DNA of 64,000 bases from positions 186,001-250,000 of the forward strand of contig NZ_CP135000.1 of assembly GCF_039376655.1 (NCBI RefSeq). The letters run 5' to 3'. Shown piece after piece: positions 19,372 to 29,946 of the stretch. A program made the translations under genes and the position numbers. Positions within the stretch are counted from its first letter, which is position 1. Each line of letters begins with the position of its first letter. Source of the stretch: Buchnera aphidicola (Pseudoregma panicola). Its GTDB lineage: Bacteria; Pseudomonadota; Gammaproteobacteria; Enterobacterales; Enterobacteriaceae. Below the pieces are notes generated by a model that saw nothing but the letters and a program-made list of their open reading frames with translations, was not told where the DNA came from and searched no databases.

Positions 19372-20544
19372 TTAATTTTTAACAAAACTACTAACTGAAG
19401 AAATATCTTTATCTCCTCTGCCAGATAAATTTACTATAATAGTTTGTTTTTTAATTGGATTTTTTTTAATTATTTTAATAGCATATGCTAATGCATGAGA
19501 AGATTCTAATGCTGGTATAATACCTTCTTTTTTACATAATATTTTAAATGCATCTACAGAATCTTTATCATTTATAGTAACATATTTAACTCTTTTTGAA
19601 TAATTCAACCATGCGTGTTCAGGTCCCACAGATGGAAAATCTAAACCAGCAGAAATAGAATGAGAATTTTTAATTTGCCCATAAAAATTTTGTATAATGT
19701 TCGATTTCATTCCAAAGTAAATACCAACTTTTCCATATTTTAAAGATGCACTATTTTTAGTTTTATTTTTACCTCCAGCTTCTACTCCTATTAATTTTAC
19801 ATTATCTTTATTTAAAAATTTAGAAAATATTCCTATTGCATTAGATCCTCCTCCTACACAAGCTATTACAACATCTGGAAGTTTTTTTTCTAATTTTATA
19901 ATTTGCTTTTTTACTTCATTACTTATAACACTTTGAAATTTATGTACCATTATAGGATAAGGATGAGGTCCAGCAGATGTTCCTATAATATAATGAGTAT
20001 TATGATAGTTATAAGACCAAGATCGTATTGCTTCATTACAAGCACTTTTTAAAGTTTTTGTACCTGTATTAACTGGAACTACTTTAGCACCTAAAAATTT
20101 CATTTTCATAACATTAGTATTTTGTCTATATATATCTTTACTACCCATATATATTTTACACTTTAAATCCAGCAAAGCACATACCATGGCTGTAGAAACT
20201 CCATGTTGACCAGCTCCGGTTTCTGCTATTACATTAGTTTTTTTCATTTTTTTTGTCAACAAAGCTTGTCCAATAACTTGATTTATTTTATGAGCTCCAC
20301 TATGTAATAAATCTTCTCTTTTTAAATATAATTTAGTATTTGTACCAATAGTAATATTTTTGCATAAAGTTAAAGGAGTTGGTCTTCCAGCATAATTTTT
20401 TAATAAATCTTTCATTTTTTGTAAAAAATTTTCATCTTTAATATATTTTACAAAATATTTTTCTAATTGAAGTAAAGCAGGAATTAATATTTGAGGAACA
20501 TACATACCACCAAATTTTCCAAAATATGGATTTAGAATAGTCAT
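19372..20544 (-). CDS. trpB: Tryptophan synthase beta subunit
   Basis: TrpB condenses indole with serine using pyridoxal phosphate. The cofactor lysine is Lys86 in [12 protein letters not shown], and the phosphate loop is [11 protein letters not shown]. The N-terminus [14 protein letters not shown] and the block [11 protein letters not shown] are also intact. It is one of the best conserved and least AT-skewed proteins here, consistent with a role in feeding tryptophan to the host. 390 residues against 397 in E. coli. It lies 13 bp after trpC. Confidence 0.97.
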   Translation of the reverse strand: MTILNPYFGKFGGMYVPQILIPALLQLEKYFVKYIKDENFLQKMKDLLKNYAGRPTPLTLCKNITIGTNTKLYLKREDLLHSGAHKINQVIGQALLTKKMKKTNVIAETGAGQHGVSTAMVCALLDLKCKIYMGSKDIYRQNTNVMKMKFLGAKVVPVNTGTKTLKSACNEAIRSWSYNYHNTHYIIGTSAGPHPYPIMVHKFQSVISNEVKKQIIKLEKKLPDVVIACVGGGSNAIGIFSKFLNKDNVKLIGVEAGGKNKTKNSASLKYGKVGIYFGMKSNIIQNFYGQIKNSHSISAGLDFPSVGPEHAWLNYSKRVKYVTINDKDSVDAFKILCKKEGIIPALESSHALAYAIKIIKKNPIKKQTIIVNLSGRGDKDISSVSSFVKN

Positions 20545-20557
20545 TTTAATAATTTCT

Positions 20558-21937
20558 TTATATTATATTGTTTTTTATTGTATAAAATAATTTATATATT
20601 TTTTTTTTATCTTTTATACCAACTTTTTTTTCTAGACCAGAATTTAAATCTAATCCATGGCATTTTAAATTTAATGCTTTTTTTAAATTTTTAATGTTTA
20701 TTCCTCCTGATAAAAATATTTTTTTTTTATTAATATTTTTTAATAAATTCCAATTAAATGTTTTACCGCTTCCAGGAATTGTATTATCTAAAACAATATA
20801 ATCTATATTTTTAAAATTTATGTAAGGAATACTATTTTTTATTCCTATAGCTTTCCATATATTAATATTTTTATTTAATATTTTTCTTAATATGTTTATA
20901 TATTCTTGATTTTCTTCTCCATGTAATTGAATTGCATATAAATTAAATTTTTCAGATATATATTTTATTTTATAAATATTTTCATTTTTAAAAACTCCTA
21001 CATATTTTATATGACTATAATAAAAAAGTTTTTCAACATTTTTATAATTTACATATCTATTAGAAGATTTTACAAATATTATTCCTATATATATTGCTCC
21101 ATTATCAGAAGAATATATAATATCTTTTTTTCTAGTAATTCCACATATTTTATTATTTCCAAAAATAATTTTTTTTACAGATAAATCTATATTATTTTTA
21201 GACATTATAGATGATCCTATTAAAAATCCATTTACATATTTTTTTAAATAATTTACATTTTTATTATTTAATATTCCGGATTCACTAATTATAATATTAT
21301 TTTTTGGTATAAATTTGGACAATTTTTTAGTTTTTTTTATGTCTATTGATAAATCTTTTAAATTTCTATTATTTATTCCAAAAATTTCAGATTTTAAATT
21401 AATAGCTCTTTCTATTTCGTTTTCATTATTTACTTCAGTTAATATACCTAAGTTCATAGATTTAGCTATTTTAGAAAATTTAATGTATTCAACGTCTTTT
21501 AAAATTGATAACATTAATAAAATAGCATCAGCACCTAAAAATCTGGATAAATAAATTTGATAATCATCTATAAAAAAATCTTTGCACAAAATTGGTAATT
21601 TTGTATTTTTTCTAACATATTTTAAATATTTCAATTTTCCATTAAAATATTTTTCTTCTGTTACCACTGATATTGAAGATGCATATTTATTATAACAATT
21701 TACTATTTTTTGAATATTAAAATTTTTGCAAATTACTCCTAAAGATGGAGAAGATCTTTTTATTTCCAAGATAAAAGAAATTTCTTTTTTACTAAAACTA
21801 TTTTTAAAATTTAATTCAGTTTTTTTTATAAAATGTTTAAAACTTTTTAATGGGAATTTTTTTTTTATTGTTTTTATATGTTCTTTTTTATGATATAAAA
21901 TGTTTTTAAGAAAATTTTTATTCATTGTTTTTACCAT
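20558..21937 (-). CDS. trpC: Bifunctional indole-3-glycerol phosphate synthase / phosphoribosylanthranilate isomerase
   Basis: This is the enterobacterial TrpC-TrpF fusion, carrying out steps four and three after chorismate. The N-terminal half is IGPS, with the Lys of [10 protein letters not shown] and the Lys of [12 protein letters not shown]. The C-terminal half is PRAI, starting at [10 protein letters not shown] with its catalytic Cys and with the catalytic Asp in [11 protein letters not shown]. Length is 459 against 453 in E. coli. The start is ATG at 21937, overlapping trpD by 20 nt; a second in-frame ATG at 21925 would shorten the overlap. Neither has a visible ribosome binding site, so translation is probably coupled to trpD. 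Confidence 0.96.
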   Translation of the reverse strand: MVKTMNKNFLKNILYHKKEHIKTIKKKFPLKSFKHFIKKTELNFKNSFSKKEISFILEIKRSSPSLGVICKNFNIQKIVNCYNKYASSISVVTEEKYFNGKLKYLKYVRKNTKLPILCKDFFIDDYQIYLSRFLGADAILLMLSILKDVEYIKFSKIAKSMNLGILTEVNNENEIERAINLKSEIFGINNRNLKDLSIDIKKTKKLSKFIPKNNIIISESGILNNKNVNYLKKYVNGFLIGSSIMSKNNIDLSVKKIIFGNNKICGITRKKDIIYSSDNGAIYIGIIFVKSSNRYVNYKNVEKLFYYSHIKYVGVFKNENIYKIKYISEKFNLYAIQLHGEENQEYINILRKILNKNINIWKAIGIKNSIPYINFKNIDYIVLDNTIPGSGKTFNWNLLKNINKKKIFLSGGINIKNLKKALNLKCHGLDLNSGLEKKVGIKDKKKIYKLFYTIKNNII

Positions 21938-22910
21938 TAGATATTTTATTTATAAATTTTTTTATCATACCTCTTTTTATTAGTTTAAGAATATAACTGG
22001 CATTATATTTTATATCTTCTTCTCCAAAAGTTTTTAAAATAATAGATGCATTAGCTGATATAGTTTCTAAATATACACTATCTCCTATACCTTCAACAAT
22101 ATTTTTAGTACAATTTTTATTTTTTATATTTTTTTTTTCACTATAAGTTTTAAAACCAAAACTTTCTGGATATATTTTATATTTCTTTATTTTTCCTTTA
22201 TATAATTCACTAATGTATGTAGGACCATAAAGAGTTATTTCATCATAATTATTACTATGTACAGAAATTACTCTTTTGTATTTCAAAACTTTACAAATTT
22301 TAGTAATAATTGATAATAATCTTAAACTATATACACCTATAACTGATAAAGGAGGTCTAGAAGGATTTAATAATGGAGCTATTAAATTAAATATTGTTCT
22401 TATTTTTAAACTTTTTCTTATATTTTTAACATATTTAAAACCATCATAATATAATGGAGCTAATAAAAAACATATATTTGTATTATCTAAGTTTTTTCTA
22501 GATTCTTCAGAAGAAATATTAATATTTATTTTGTTTTTTTTTAAAAAATTAGCAGAACCAAATTTTCCAGTAATATTATAGTTACAATGTTTCGCTATTT
22601 TAAATCCTACTGAAGCAGCTACGATCGCACTAATTGTAGAAATATTTATACTATTTTTATAATCACCTCCAGTTCCCGTAATATCTGAAAATAAATATTT
22701 AGGTTTATAAAAATTTTTTTTTCTTTTTAAAATACTTTTTACAGCTCCTAATATTTCATATAAAGTTTCTTTTTTAGATTTCATTAAAACTATAGCTGAT
22801 ATTATTTCAGCATCATTTATATTATTATTATATATATTTTTAAAAAGTTTATAACTTTCTGAAAAACTTAAATTTTTTAATTTATATAATTTTTTGAATA
22901 TTTTTTTCAT
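21918..22910 (-). CDS. trpD: Anthranilate phosphoribosyltransferase
   Basis: TrpD joins anthranilate to phosphoribosyl pyrophosphate. The PRPP-binding motif DITGTGGDYKNSINIST is intact, as are RTIFNLIAPLLNPSRPPL and the C-terminal NASIILKTFG. It has 330 residues and stands alone, whereas in E. coli it is fused behind TrpG. No trpE or trpG precedes it; the upstream gene is suhB, 234 bp away. In most Buchnera trpEG is carried on a plasmid, which would explain this. No leader peptide or attenuator with Trp codons is visible upstream. Confidence 0.96.
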   Translation of the reverse strand: MKKIFKKLYKLKNLSFSESYKLFKNIYNNNINDAEIISAIVLMKSKKETLYEILGAVKSILKRKKNFYKPKYLFSDITGTGGDYKNSINISTISAIVAASVGFKIAKHCNYNITGKFGSANFLKKNKININISSEESRKNLDNTNICFLLAPLYYDGFKYVKNIRKSLKIRTIFNLIAPLLNPSRPPLSVIGVYSLRLLSIITKICKVLKYKRVISVHSNNYDEITLYGPTYISELYKGKIKKYKIYPESFGFKTYSEKKNIKNKNCTKNIVEGIGDSVYLETISANASIILKTFGEEDIKYNASYILKLIKRGMIKKFINKISNGKNNE

Positions 22911-23144
22911 ATTTTTTTATATAATTTTAAAAAAATACATATTAATTTAAATTAATTTATTTTATAATGTATAATTTTATAAATAAAATTAATAGTGTTA
23001 ATTTTAATATAATATAATTATTTATAAAAATTTGTTAAAATAATTATTATAAACAAATTTTTATAAAGAAAAATAAATTATAAATATTTTTATATTATTT
23101 TAAAAAAATTAAAAAAATTTTTTTAATTTTAAAAATAATAAATA

Positions 23145-23915
23145 CTAAAGAATTATTTTTTTAATACTAATGCTATTTCCTATAATAACAGTATTATTTT
23201 TCATATTAACATTAAAATTTTCTAATATATTATTAGTCAAACCTCCTGATTCCCTTACTTGTAATTCTCCAGATAAAAAATTAAAAATATTATTTTTTTC
23301 AATTATTAAACAATCTAATCTACCAGATGCAACATATGCAAAATCAAGAATATCAGATCCTGTTATTCTTATCTTAACATTTTTATTTAAAAGCATTTTA
23401 ATTATTTCTATATACTTATTTTTTAATAATTTATTTTCTTTAGAAATATTAATAGATAAAATTATATTATTATTTATAATTTTATTATTACATCTCATTC
23501 TATATCCATTTAATTTAGATCCTTCTCCTTTTATAGAAGTAAATAGTTCATTTCTTAATGGATCATATATAACTGACATAAAAATATCATTATTAATAAA
23601 ATTTGATATTAAAGTACAAAAATGAGGAAATTTATTATTAAAATTTATATAACCATCTAAAGAATTTATAAACCAATATACTTTTGTTTTTTGTAATTTT
23701 AAATTAATATTTTTATTAGTTATATAAATATGATTAGGATAATATTTATATATTTCATTAATTATTATATTTTCAGATTTTTTAATTATTTCATCAAAAA
23801 GAAAACAATTTTTGTCATATTTTTTTTTGAAAAAAAAATTAGAATCATAGCATTTTATAATAAAATTTCCTGCTTTTCTAATTGCAGAAGTAGCAATATT
23901 TATCATTGGATTCAT
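23145..23915 (-). CDS. suhB: SuhB, inositol-monophosphatase family protein with a degenerate metal site
   Basis: The N-terminus MNPMINIATSAIRKAGNFI, the block YDPLRNELFTSIKGEGSKLNGYRMR, and SGELQVRESGGL make this the E. coli SuhB orthologue (256 residues). The catalytic metal ligands of inositol monophosphatases are largely lost. E. coli Glu67 is Asn67, Asp84 is Asn84 (INSLDG instead of IDPLDG) and Asp212 is Asn212; only Asp87 remains. The numbering matches E. coli without gaps at these sites. In E. coli, SuhB also works as a Nus factor in rRNA antitermination, a role reported not to need phosphatase activity. A boxA-like site at 2529 fits that remaining role here; this last step is inference. 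Confidence 0.9.
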   Translation of the reverse strand: MNPMINIATSAIRKAGNFIIKCYDSNFFFKKKYDKNCFLFDEIIKKSENIIINEIYKYYPNHIYITNKNINLKLQKTKVYWFINSLDGYINFNNKFPHFCTLISNFINNDIFMSVIYDPLRNELFTSIKGEGSKLNGYRMRCNNKIINNNIILSINISKENKLLKNKYIEIIKMLLNKNVKIRITGSDILDFAYVASGRLDCLIIEKNNIFNFLSGELQVRESGGLTNNILENFNVNMKNNTVIIGNSISIKKIIL

Positions 23916-24162
23916 AAATTATAATTACCTCATATTTATAAAATTAAAAAATTTTTATAAAAAATAAATTATATTATGTATATATTTACAATAAAAAAAC
24001 AATAAAATTTTAAAAAGTAATTATAATAATTTTTTTAATAATAAACATTAAATAAAATTAATTTTTAAGATAAAATATATAATAAATTTTTATTATTATT
24101 ATTTTATTAAAAGTTTACAATAAAAATATTATAATTAATATATTTATAAAATATAAAATATT

Positions 24163-25446
24163 ATGAAAAAAATTATAAAATCTATAAAGGGAATGAATGA
24201 TTATACAGGAGAAAAATTATTTTTATATAATTATTTAATAAAAGTGTGTAAAAATATATTAAAAAAATATTGTTATAAAGAAATAAAAACTCCAATAATA
24301 GAAAATACTAAACTTTTTGAAAAATCTATAGGAAACAATACTGATATTATAGAAAAGGAAATGTATTCATTTTTAGATAAAAACAATAAAAAAATTACTT
24401 TAAGACCTGAAGGAACTTCTGGATGCATGAGATCTATAATAGAAAATAATTTATTATATATAAATAAAACACAAAAATTATGGTATTTTGGTCAAATGTT
24501 TAGACATGAAAATACACAAAGAGGAAGATATAGAGAATTTCATCAATTTGGTGTAGAAACAATAGGTATAAAAGATATATATATAGAATTAGAAACAATT
24601 TTAATAACAATAAAAATATGGAAATTTTTAGGAATATTAAACTTTTTAAATTTAGAAATAAATTCTATAGGATCTGTAAAAGAAAGAAAAAAATATAAAA
24701 AAAAATTAAATAATTTTTTAGAAGATAAAAAAAATATTATAAAAAAACATTATAAAAAAAATTATAAAAAAAATCCATTTAGACTTTTTGAAAGTAACAA
24801 TTATTATATAAAAAAAATGTTAAAAAATTCTCCCAAATTATTTGACAGTTTAAGCAAAAAATCTTTGTTAAGATTTCAAAATTTAGAAAATTGTTTAAAA
24901 AAATTTAAAATAAAATATTATATTAATAAAAATTTGGTAAGAGGTTTAAATTATTATAATGATACAGTTTTTGAATGGAAAAATAAAATGTTAAAAACAC
25001 AACAAACAATCTGCGCAGGAGGTCGTTATGATAAATTATCATATTCTTTAAATAAAAAATGTATACCTGCTTTTGGATTCGCAATAGGTATAGAAAGATT
25101 AATAATATTAATGGATATATTAAAAAAAAATAATTTTAATAAAAATATAATAGACATAGAAATAATATATTTAGAAAAAATTGCAATATTAAAATCTTTA
25201 ATAATATCAGAAAAAATAAGAAAAAAATTTCCAAAATTAAAAATATTTGTAAATTTTTCTAGTGAAAAAATTAAAAAAAAACTTAGAAAATCTAATAAAA
25301 ACAAAGTAAAAACAATTTTGTTTATAGGTAATGAAGAAATAAAAAATAACTACTATACTTTGAAAAATTTAAAAAATAAAACACAAAAAAAATATTGTTA
25401 TAAAAATCTTATAAAAAAAATTTATAATTTATTTGAAAAAAAATAA
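24163..25446 (+). CDS. hisS: Histidyl-tRNA synthetase
   Basis: HisRS is a class II synthetase that charges tRNA-His. Motif 2 reads FRHENTQRGRYREFHQFG, and the histidine-specific peptide LVRGLNYYNDTVFEW carries the catalytic Arg, though the Asp of the usual LVRGLDYY is Asn. Motif 3 is AFGFAIGIERLI. The C-terminal anticodon-binding domain is lysine-rich. Length is 427 against 424 in E. coli. The gene starts a plus-strand pair with glyA and is divergent from suhB across about 250 bp of AT-rich DNA with no other feature seen. Confidence 0.96.
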   Translation: MKKIIKSIKGMNDYTGEKLFLYNYLIKVCKNILKKYCYKEIKTPIIENTKLFEKSIGNNTDIIEKEMYSFLDKNNKKITLRPEGTSGCMRSIIENNLLYINKTQKLWYFGQMFRHENTQRGRYREFHQFGVETIGIKDIYIELETILITIKIWKFLGILNFLNLEINSIGSVKERKKYKKKLNNFLEDKKNIIKKHYKKNYKKNPFRLFESNNYYIKKMLKNSPKLFDSLSKKSLLRFQNLENCLKKFKIKYYINKNLVRGLNYYNDTVFEWKNKMLKTQQTICAGGRYDKLSYSLNKKCIPAFGFAIGIERLIILMDILKKNNFNKNIIDIEIIYLEKIAILKSLIISEKIRKKFPKLKIFVNFSSEKIKKKLRKSNKNKVKTILFIGNEEIKNNYYTLKNLKNKTQKKYCYKNLIKKIYNLFEKK

Positions 25447-25476
25447 AAAATTTTTATATTTATATAAGGAAAAAAC

Positions 25477-26727
25477 ATGTTTAATATAAACAATAATATT
25501 AAAAATGATAAAAAAATTTTAAACATATTAAATAAAGAACATAAAAGACAAGAAAGTCAAATAACTTTAATAGCATCAGAAAATTATGCAAGTAAAGCAG
25601 TATTAAGTGCTCAAGGATCTATTTTAACTAATAAATATGCTGAAGGAAATATAAAAAATAGATATTATGCTGGATGTAAATATATAGATAAAATAGAAAA
25701 ATTAGCTATATCTAGAGCAAAAAAATTGTTTAATGTAAAATATGTTAATGTACAACCACATTCTGGTTCACAAGCAAATTTTGCTGCTTATTTTTCTCTT
25801 TTAAACAAAGGAGATACTGTTTTAGGAATGAAACTATCTCATGGTGGTCATTTAACTCATGGATCTAAAGTAAATTTTTCTGGAAAAATATATAATTTTG
25901 TATATTATGAAACAGATAATTACGGTAAAATAGATTATTTAAAATTAAAAAAAATAGCAATTAAATATAAACCTAAAATGATAGTAGGAGGTTTTTCTTC
26001 ATATTCAGGTATTTGTAATTGGAAAAAGATGAGAAAGATTGCTGATAAAATCAAAGCATATTTATTAGTAGATATATCACATATAGTAGGACTTATATTA
26101 GCAGGATTATACAAAAATCCAATTCCATATGCTCATATAGTTACTAGTACAACTCATAAGACATTAGGGGGTCCAAGAGGAGGAATAATAATGTCTAATA
26201 TGAAAGACAAAAATATTTTTAAAAAAATAGATATGTCAGTATTTCCAGGAACACAAGGAGGTCCATTAATGCATGTTATTTTAGCTAAAGCAATATCTTT
26301 TAAAGAAGCTATGAGTAACAAGTTTAAAAAGTATCAAATTCAAATAATAAAAAATGTAAATACTATGATAAATGAATTTAAAAAAAAAAAATTTGACATA
26401 GTATTTAAAAAATCTTTTAATCATTTGTTCATAATAGATTTGACAAAAAATAATTCTACTGGAATAGAAATAGAAAGAATTTTATCAAAAGCTAATATAA
26501 TAGTAAATAAAAATAGTATACCAAGTGATAAATTAAATCATTCTATTTCATCTGGTATAAGAATAGGTACTCCAGCAATTACAAGAAGAGGATTTAAAGA
26601 AAAAGAATCTAAAAAAATATCAAGATGGATAATAAAAATAATAAAAAATAAAAAAAATATTAATATTATTAAAAAAATAAAAGAAAAAGTAAAAACTTTA
26701 TGTAAAAAATATCCAGTATACAAATAA
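25477..26727 (+). CDS. glyA: Serine hydroxymethyltransferase
   Basis: GlyA interconverts serine and glycine, loading one-carbon units onto tetrahydrofolate. The pyridoxal phosphate lysine is Lys228 in TSTTHKTLGGPRGG; other conserved blocks are LIASENYAS and VQPHSGSQAN. Length is 416 against 417 in E. coli. An AAGGA ribosome binding site lies 8 bp before the ATG. SerC at 40771 supplies serine. Expression ends at the hairpin at 26747. Confidence 0.97.
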   Translation: MFNINNNIKNDKKILNILNKEHKRQESQITLIASENYASKAVLSAQGSILTNKYAEGNIKNRYYAGCKYIDKIEKLAISRAKKLFNVKYVNVQPHSGSQANFAAYFSLLNKGDTVLGMKLSHGGHLTHGSKVNFSGKIYNFVYYETDNYGKIDYLKLKKIAIKYKPKMIVGGFSSYSGICNWKKMRKIADKIKAYLLVDISHIVGLILAGLYKNPIPYAHIVTSTTHKTLGGPRGGIIMSNMKDKNIFKKIDMSVFPGTQGGPLMHVILAKAISFKEAMSNKFKKYQIQIIKNVNTMINEFKKKKFDIVFKKSFNHLFIIDLTKNNSTGIEIERILSKANIIVNKNSIPSDKLNHSISSGIRIGTPAITRRGFKEKESKKISRWIIKIIKNKKNINIIKKIKEKVKTLCKKYPVYK

Positions 26728-26746
26728 ATATATTTATTTTTAATAA

Positions 26747-26780
26747 GATTGTGTTTCAAACAAACATTGATAACACAATC
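26747..26780 (+). terminator. Hairpin terminator after glyA
   Basis: A 9-bp perfect stem (26747-26755 with 26772-26780) begins 20 bp after the glyA stop, and a further 4-bp inner helix can form inside the loop (26756-26759 with 26767-26770). The stem has more G-C pairs than the surrounding DNA, and ATATTTTAT follows. It lies between glyA and pgl, which converge. Confidence 0.6.
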
Positions 26781-26807
26781 ATATTTTATAACAAAATTAA
26801 ATAAAAA

Positions 26808-27794
26808 TTATAAATCAAAAAAATTTATCCAAACTGGATTTCCTCCTACAAAAAAATTTTTTATTAAATATGTTAAATCACCATTTTTTTTATTTATTTT
26901 ATATAATGTTATATTATTAGATTTTTCTCCTGCAACTATTAAATATTTACCAGAAGAATCTATTCTAAATGTTCTTGGTTGACATTCAGTTTTATAGTAT
27001 TTTAAAAATTTTAAATTAAATTTTTTTTTTTCAATTTTAAAAGATGTTATAATATTTATTTTTCTGTCAGAAGCATATAAATATTTATTACATGGAGTTA
27101 TTTCTATTTCAGAAGACCAAAATTTTTTATTTTTATTTGGAAATAATCTTATATTTTGTAATACCTTTATTTTTTTTTTAATTTTTATAGTAGAAACAAT
27201 TCCATTTAGTTCATTTATTACATATATAAATTCTTTATTATTATGCATAACAAAATGTCTTGGTCCAAAATTTTTTCCAAGTTTTATATATGAAATAAAA
27301 TTTTTATTTATTTTATTTAAGTTTGACATTTTAAAATAATATATTTTATTTTTTTTTAAAGAAGTAAAAAAAAGAAAATTATTGTCTTTAGTAACTGATG
27401 AAAAATGACATCCATATATATTTGTAAAAGTATAAATTTTTTTATAAGGAACATAATTTTTATCTATTTTATATAGTTCTAAACAATTTCCGTGAAAAGA
27501 ACTGCTAAACAACAATTTATGCTTCAAATTTACATGAATATGATTAGAAGGATAATCTATATTTATATTTGTTTTTTCTTCTAAAGTACCATTTTTTAAT
27601 ATATCAAATGTTAATATTTTATTTTTTTTTCTAACTCCAACATATAATATTTTTTTTTTATTACATATATATATAGGTTGAATGTTTCCAAATATTTTAA
27701 CATTTTGTATTGTTTCAAATAACATATTGTCAGTAATTTTTAAAACCTTTATAATATTTTTATTAGGTAAAGATATATAAACTATTTTTTTCAT
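26808..27794 (-). CDS. pgl: 6-phosphogluconolactonase (beta-propeller type)
   Basis: This enzyme hydrolyses 6-phosphogluconolactone, the product of Zwf (48105), to 6-phosphogluconate. It is the YbhE-type, seven-bladed propeller form used by Enterobacteria. Assignment rests on the length (328 against 331), the repeated blade pattern, the block HIHVNLKHKLLF and the C-terminal FRIDSSGKYLIVAGEKSNN. Sequence drift is considerable but the conserved His and Arg-rich blocks remain. The start MKKIVYISLPNKN aligns with the family. Confidence 0.9.
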   Translation of the reverse strand: MKKIVYISLPNKNIIKVLKITDNMLFETIQNVKIFGNIQPIYICNKKKILYVGVRKKNKILTFDILKNGTLEEKTNINIDYPSNHIHVNLKHKLLFSSSFHGNCLELYKIDKNYVPYKKIYTFTNIYGCHFSSVTKDNNFLFFTSLKKNKIYYFKMSNLNKINKNFISYIKLGKNFGPRHFVMHNNKEFIYVINELNGIVSTIKIKKKIKVLQNIRLFPNKNKKFWSSEIEITPCNKYLYASDRKINIITSFKIEKKKFNLKFLKYYKTECQPRTFRIDSSGKYLIVAGEKSNNITLYKINKKNGDLTYLIKNFFVGGNPVWINFFDL

Positions 27795-28108
27795 TTTTTA
27801 ATTTTAATATAAAATATTTTATTTAATAAAAAGTTTTAACATAAAAATAAATACAAAAAAATAAAAAATTTTATATAATTTTTTAAAAAATTTTAATTAT
27901 ATTAAAAATTATTTTTTTTTATTTAAATATAAAGTTATATTTTTTAAAAAATTTAATATAAAATATTTTTTATTAACCTTTTAATTTATTAAATAAAAAA
28001 ATATAATATTATAATAATGTTTATTATAAAAGATTTTATTATATATAATTATTTATAATAGATATTATATTTAAATTTTAAAAATATATATTTTATATGG
28101 TAAAAAAT
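27795..28108. other. AT-rich spacer between pgl and gapA
   Basis: About 310 bp of nearly pure A/T separates two divergent genes, so both promoters must lie here. Several TATAAT-like strings occur but none stands out. I see no open frame, RNA gene, repeat or recognisable pseudogene. As recalled, this is not a gene-free junction in larger Buchnera genomes, so it is probably the residue of eroded genes. Confidence 0.5.
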
Positions 28109-29116
28109 ATGAAAATAAGAATTGGAATAAATGGTTTTGGAAGAATAGGAAGATTAGTATTTAGATTAGCACAAAATAGACCAGATATAGAAGTAGTTGC
28201 AATAAATGATTTACTGGATGCAAAATACATAAAATATTTATTAAAATATGATTCTACACATAAAAAATTTAATAAAAATATTAAAGTAAAAAAAAATCTA
28301 TTAATAATAGATGAAAAAAAAATACATATATCTTCAGAAAATAATCCAGAAAATTTATCATGGGGTAAACTATTAGTAGATGTAGTTATAGAATCTACAG
28401 GCATGTTTTGTGATTTAGAAAATGCAAATAAACATATATTATCTGGAGCAAAAAAAGTTGTTATAACAGCTCCAACAAAAGATAATATACCAATGTTTGT
28501 AAAAGGAGTTAATTTTGAAAAATATAATGGAGAAGACATAGTATCTAATGCATCATGCACTACTAATTGTTTAGCTCCATTAGCAAAAATTATACATGAT
28601 GAACTGCAAATAATAGAAGGATTGATGACTACTGTTCATGCTACTACAGCTACTCAAAAAACAGTAGATGGAGTTTCTAAAAAAGATTGGAGAGGTGGAA
28701 GAGGAGTTATGCAAAATATAATACCATCTACTACAGGAGCAGCTGCAGCTGTAGGAAAAGTAATACCAGAATTAAATGGAAAATTAACAGGAATAGCATT
28801 TAGAGTTCCTACACCAAATGTTTCTGTAATAGACTTAACAGTAAGATATAAAAAATCAGCTACTTATAAAGAAATTTGTAACATAATAAAAAAATATTCT
28901 AGAAAAAAAATGAATGATGTAATATGTTATGTTAAAGATGAAGTAGTTTCTTCAGATTTCAACGGAAGTACTTTTACATCTATTTTTGATGAAAAAGCTG
29001 GATTATCTTTAAATAATAATTTTGTAAAATTAATTTCTTGGTATGATAATGAATTAGGATATTCAAGTAAAGTATTAGATTTAGCTTGTATGATACATAA
29101 AAAAAAAATTATATAA
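28109..29116 (+). CDS. gapA: Glyceraldehyde-3-phosphate dehydrogenase
   Basis: GapA oxidises glyceraldehyde-3-phosphate in glycolysis. The NAD-binding start is [12 protein letters not shown], and the catalytic Cys150 lies in [12 protein letters not shown], with the His in [10 protein letters not shown] place the start at the ATG at 28109, because the protein then begins [14 protein letters not shown] as in the family; an in-frame ATG at 28097 would add four residues. The protein is 335 residues and much better conserved than its neighbours. It ends at a hairpin facing fldA. Confidence 0.97.
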   Translation: MKIRIGINGFGRIGRLVFRLAQNRPDIEVVAINDLLDAKYIKYLLKYDSTHKKFNKNIKVKKNLLIIDEKKIHISSENNPENLSWGKLLVDVVIESTGMFCDLENANKHILSGAKKVVITAPTKDNIPMFVKGVNFEKYNGEDIVSNASCTTNCLAPLAKIIHDELQIIEGLMTTVHATTATQKTVDGVSKKDWRGGRGVMQNIIPSTTGAAAAVGKVIPELNGKLTGIAFRVPTPNVSVIDLTVRYKKSATYKEICNIIKKYSRKKMNDVICYVKDEVVSSDFNGSTFTSIFDEKAGLSLNNNFVKLISWYDNELGYSSKVLDLACMIHKKKII

Positions 29117-29132
29117 AAAATATATTTATTAA

Positions 29133-29169
29133 GTAGTATTATTCCTAAAAAAAATAGAAATAATACTAC
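29133..29169. terminator. Bidirectional terminator between gapA and fldA
   Basis: A perfect 11-bp stem (29133-29143 with 29159-29169) with a 15-nt loop lies 16 bp after the gapA stop, in the 78-bp gap between two convergent genes. Each arm contains two G-C pairs in very AT-rich DNA. It would serve both transcripts. Confidence 0.6.
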
Positions 29170-29194
29170 ATTATAAATGTTTATTTATATAATA

Positions 29195-29728
29195 TTATAA
29201 ATTATATTTTTTATATATTTTTTTTATTTCTGATAATATTTTTTTTACCCAAATTTTTATCCTAATTTTACTTTTTTTTTGTTGTCTGTCTTCATCTATA
29301 ACTAGTCCTAAAAATTTTTTTTTATTATATAAAGCTTTAGAAGATTCAAAATTATAATCTTTGCTTGACCATTTTCCTATTAATATAGCACCATTTTTTT
29401 TTACTATTTTATATATTGTATACATTGCATCACAAAAATATTCTGCATAGTCTTCTTGATCACCACATCCAAATATTGCAACTATCTTATTTTTAAAACT
29501 TATTTTTTTTAAAATAGGAAAAAAATCATCCCAATCAGATTGAAGTTCTCCATAATACCATGTAGGAGAACCTAAAATTAATATTTTATATTTATTTAAA
29601 GTATTTTTTGTAGAATTAGATATATCATGTAAAAAAACATTTTTAGAATTTATTTCTTTTAATATTTTTTTTGCAACATTTTCTGTATTGCCAGTGTCAC
29701 TACCAAAAAAAATACCTATTTTTTCCAT
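29195..29728 (-). CDS. fldA: Flavodoxin
   Basis: FldA is an FMN-binding electron carrier that can reduce radical-SAM enzymes such as LipA (16015). The phosphate-binding loop [14 protein letters not shown] and the two FMN-contact loops [13 protein letters not shown] and [15 protein letters not shown] are intact. Length is 177, against 176 in E. coli. It is transcribed on its own from a 218-bp AT-rich upstream region shared with the divergent ybgI. Confidence 0.97.
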   Translation of the reverse strand: MEKIGIFFGSDTGNTENVAKKILKEINSKNVFLHDISNSTKNTLNKYKILILGSPTWYYGELQSDWDDFFPILKKISFKNKIVAIFGCGDQEDYAEYFCDAMYTIYKIVKKNGAILIGKWSSKDYNFESSKALYNKKKFLGLVIDEDRQQKKSKIRIKIWVKKILSEIKKIYKKYNL

Positions 29729-29946
29729 TTTTTACCTTATAAAAAATAAAACAAAATATTTTAAAAATATTATATAAAAAATATTTTTTTTATATTAAAT
29801 TATTTTTTATTTTACATTATAAAAATAATTATTTAAAAAAAATATTTTTTTTTACCAACAATACAATAAATTTAATATTTTTATTTTTTATTTTAATATA
29901 ATATATATATATTTATTTTTTAAAATCTTTTAATAATAAAAATAAC

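Noticed and set aside
23170-23924. Two frames opposite suhB
   Set aside because: suhB has clear family motifs over its length; the antisense frames do not resemble any protein.
28093-28560. 155-codon frame opposite gapA
   Set aside because: It is a shadow of the strongly conserved gapA coding sequence.
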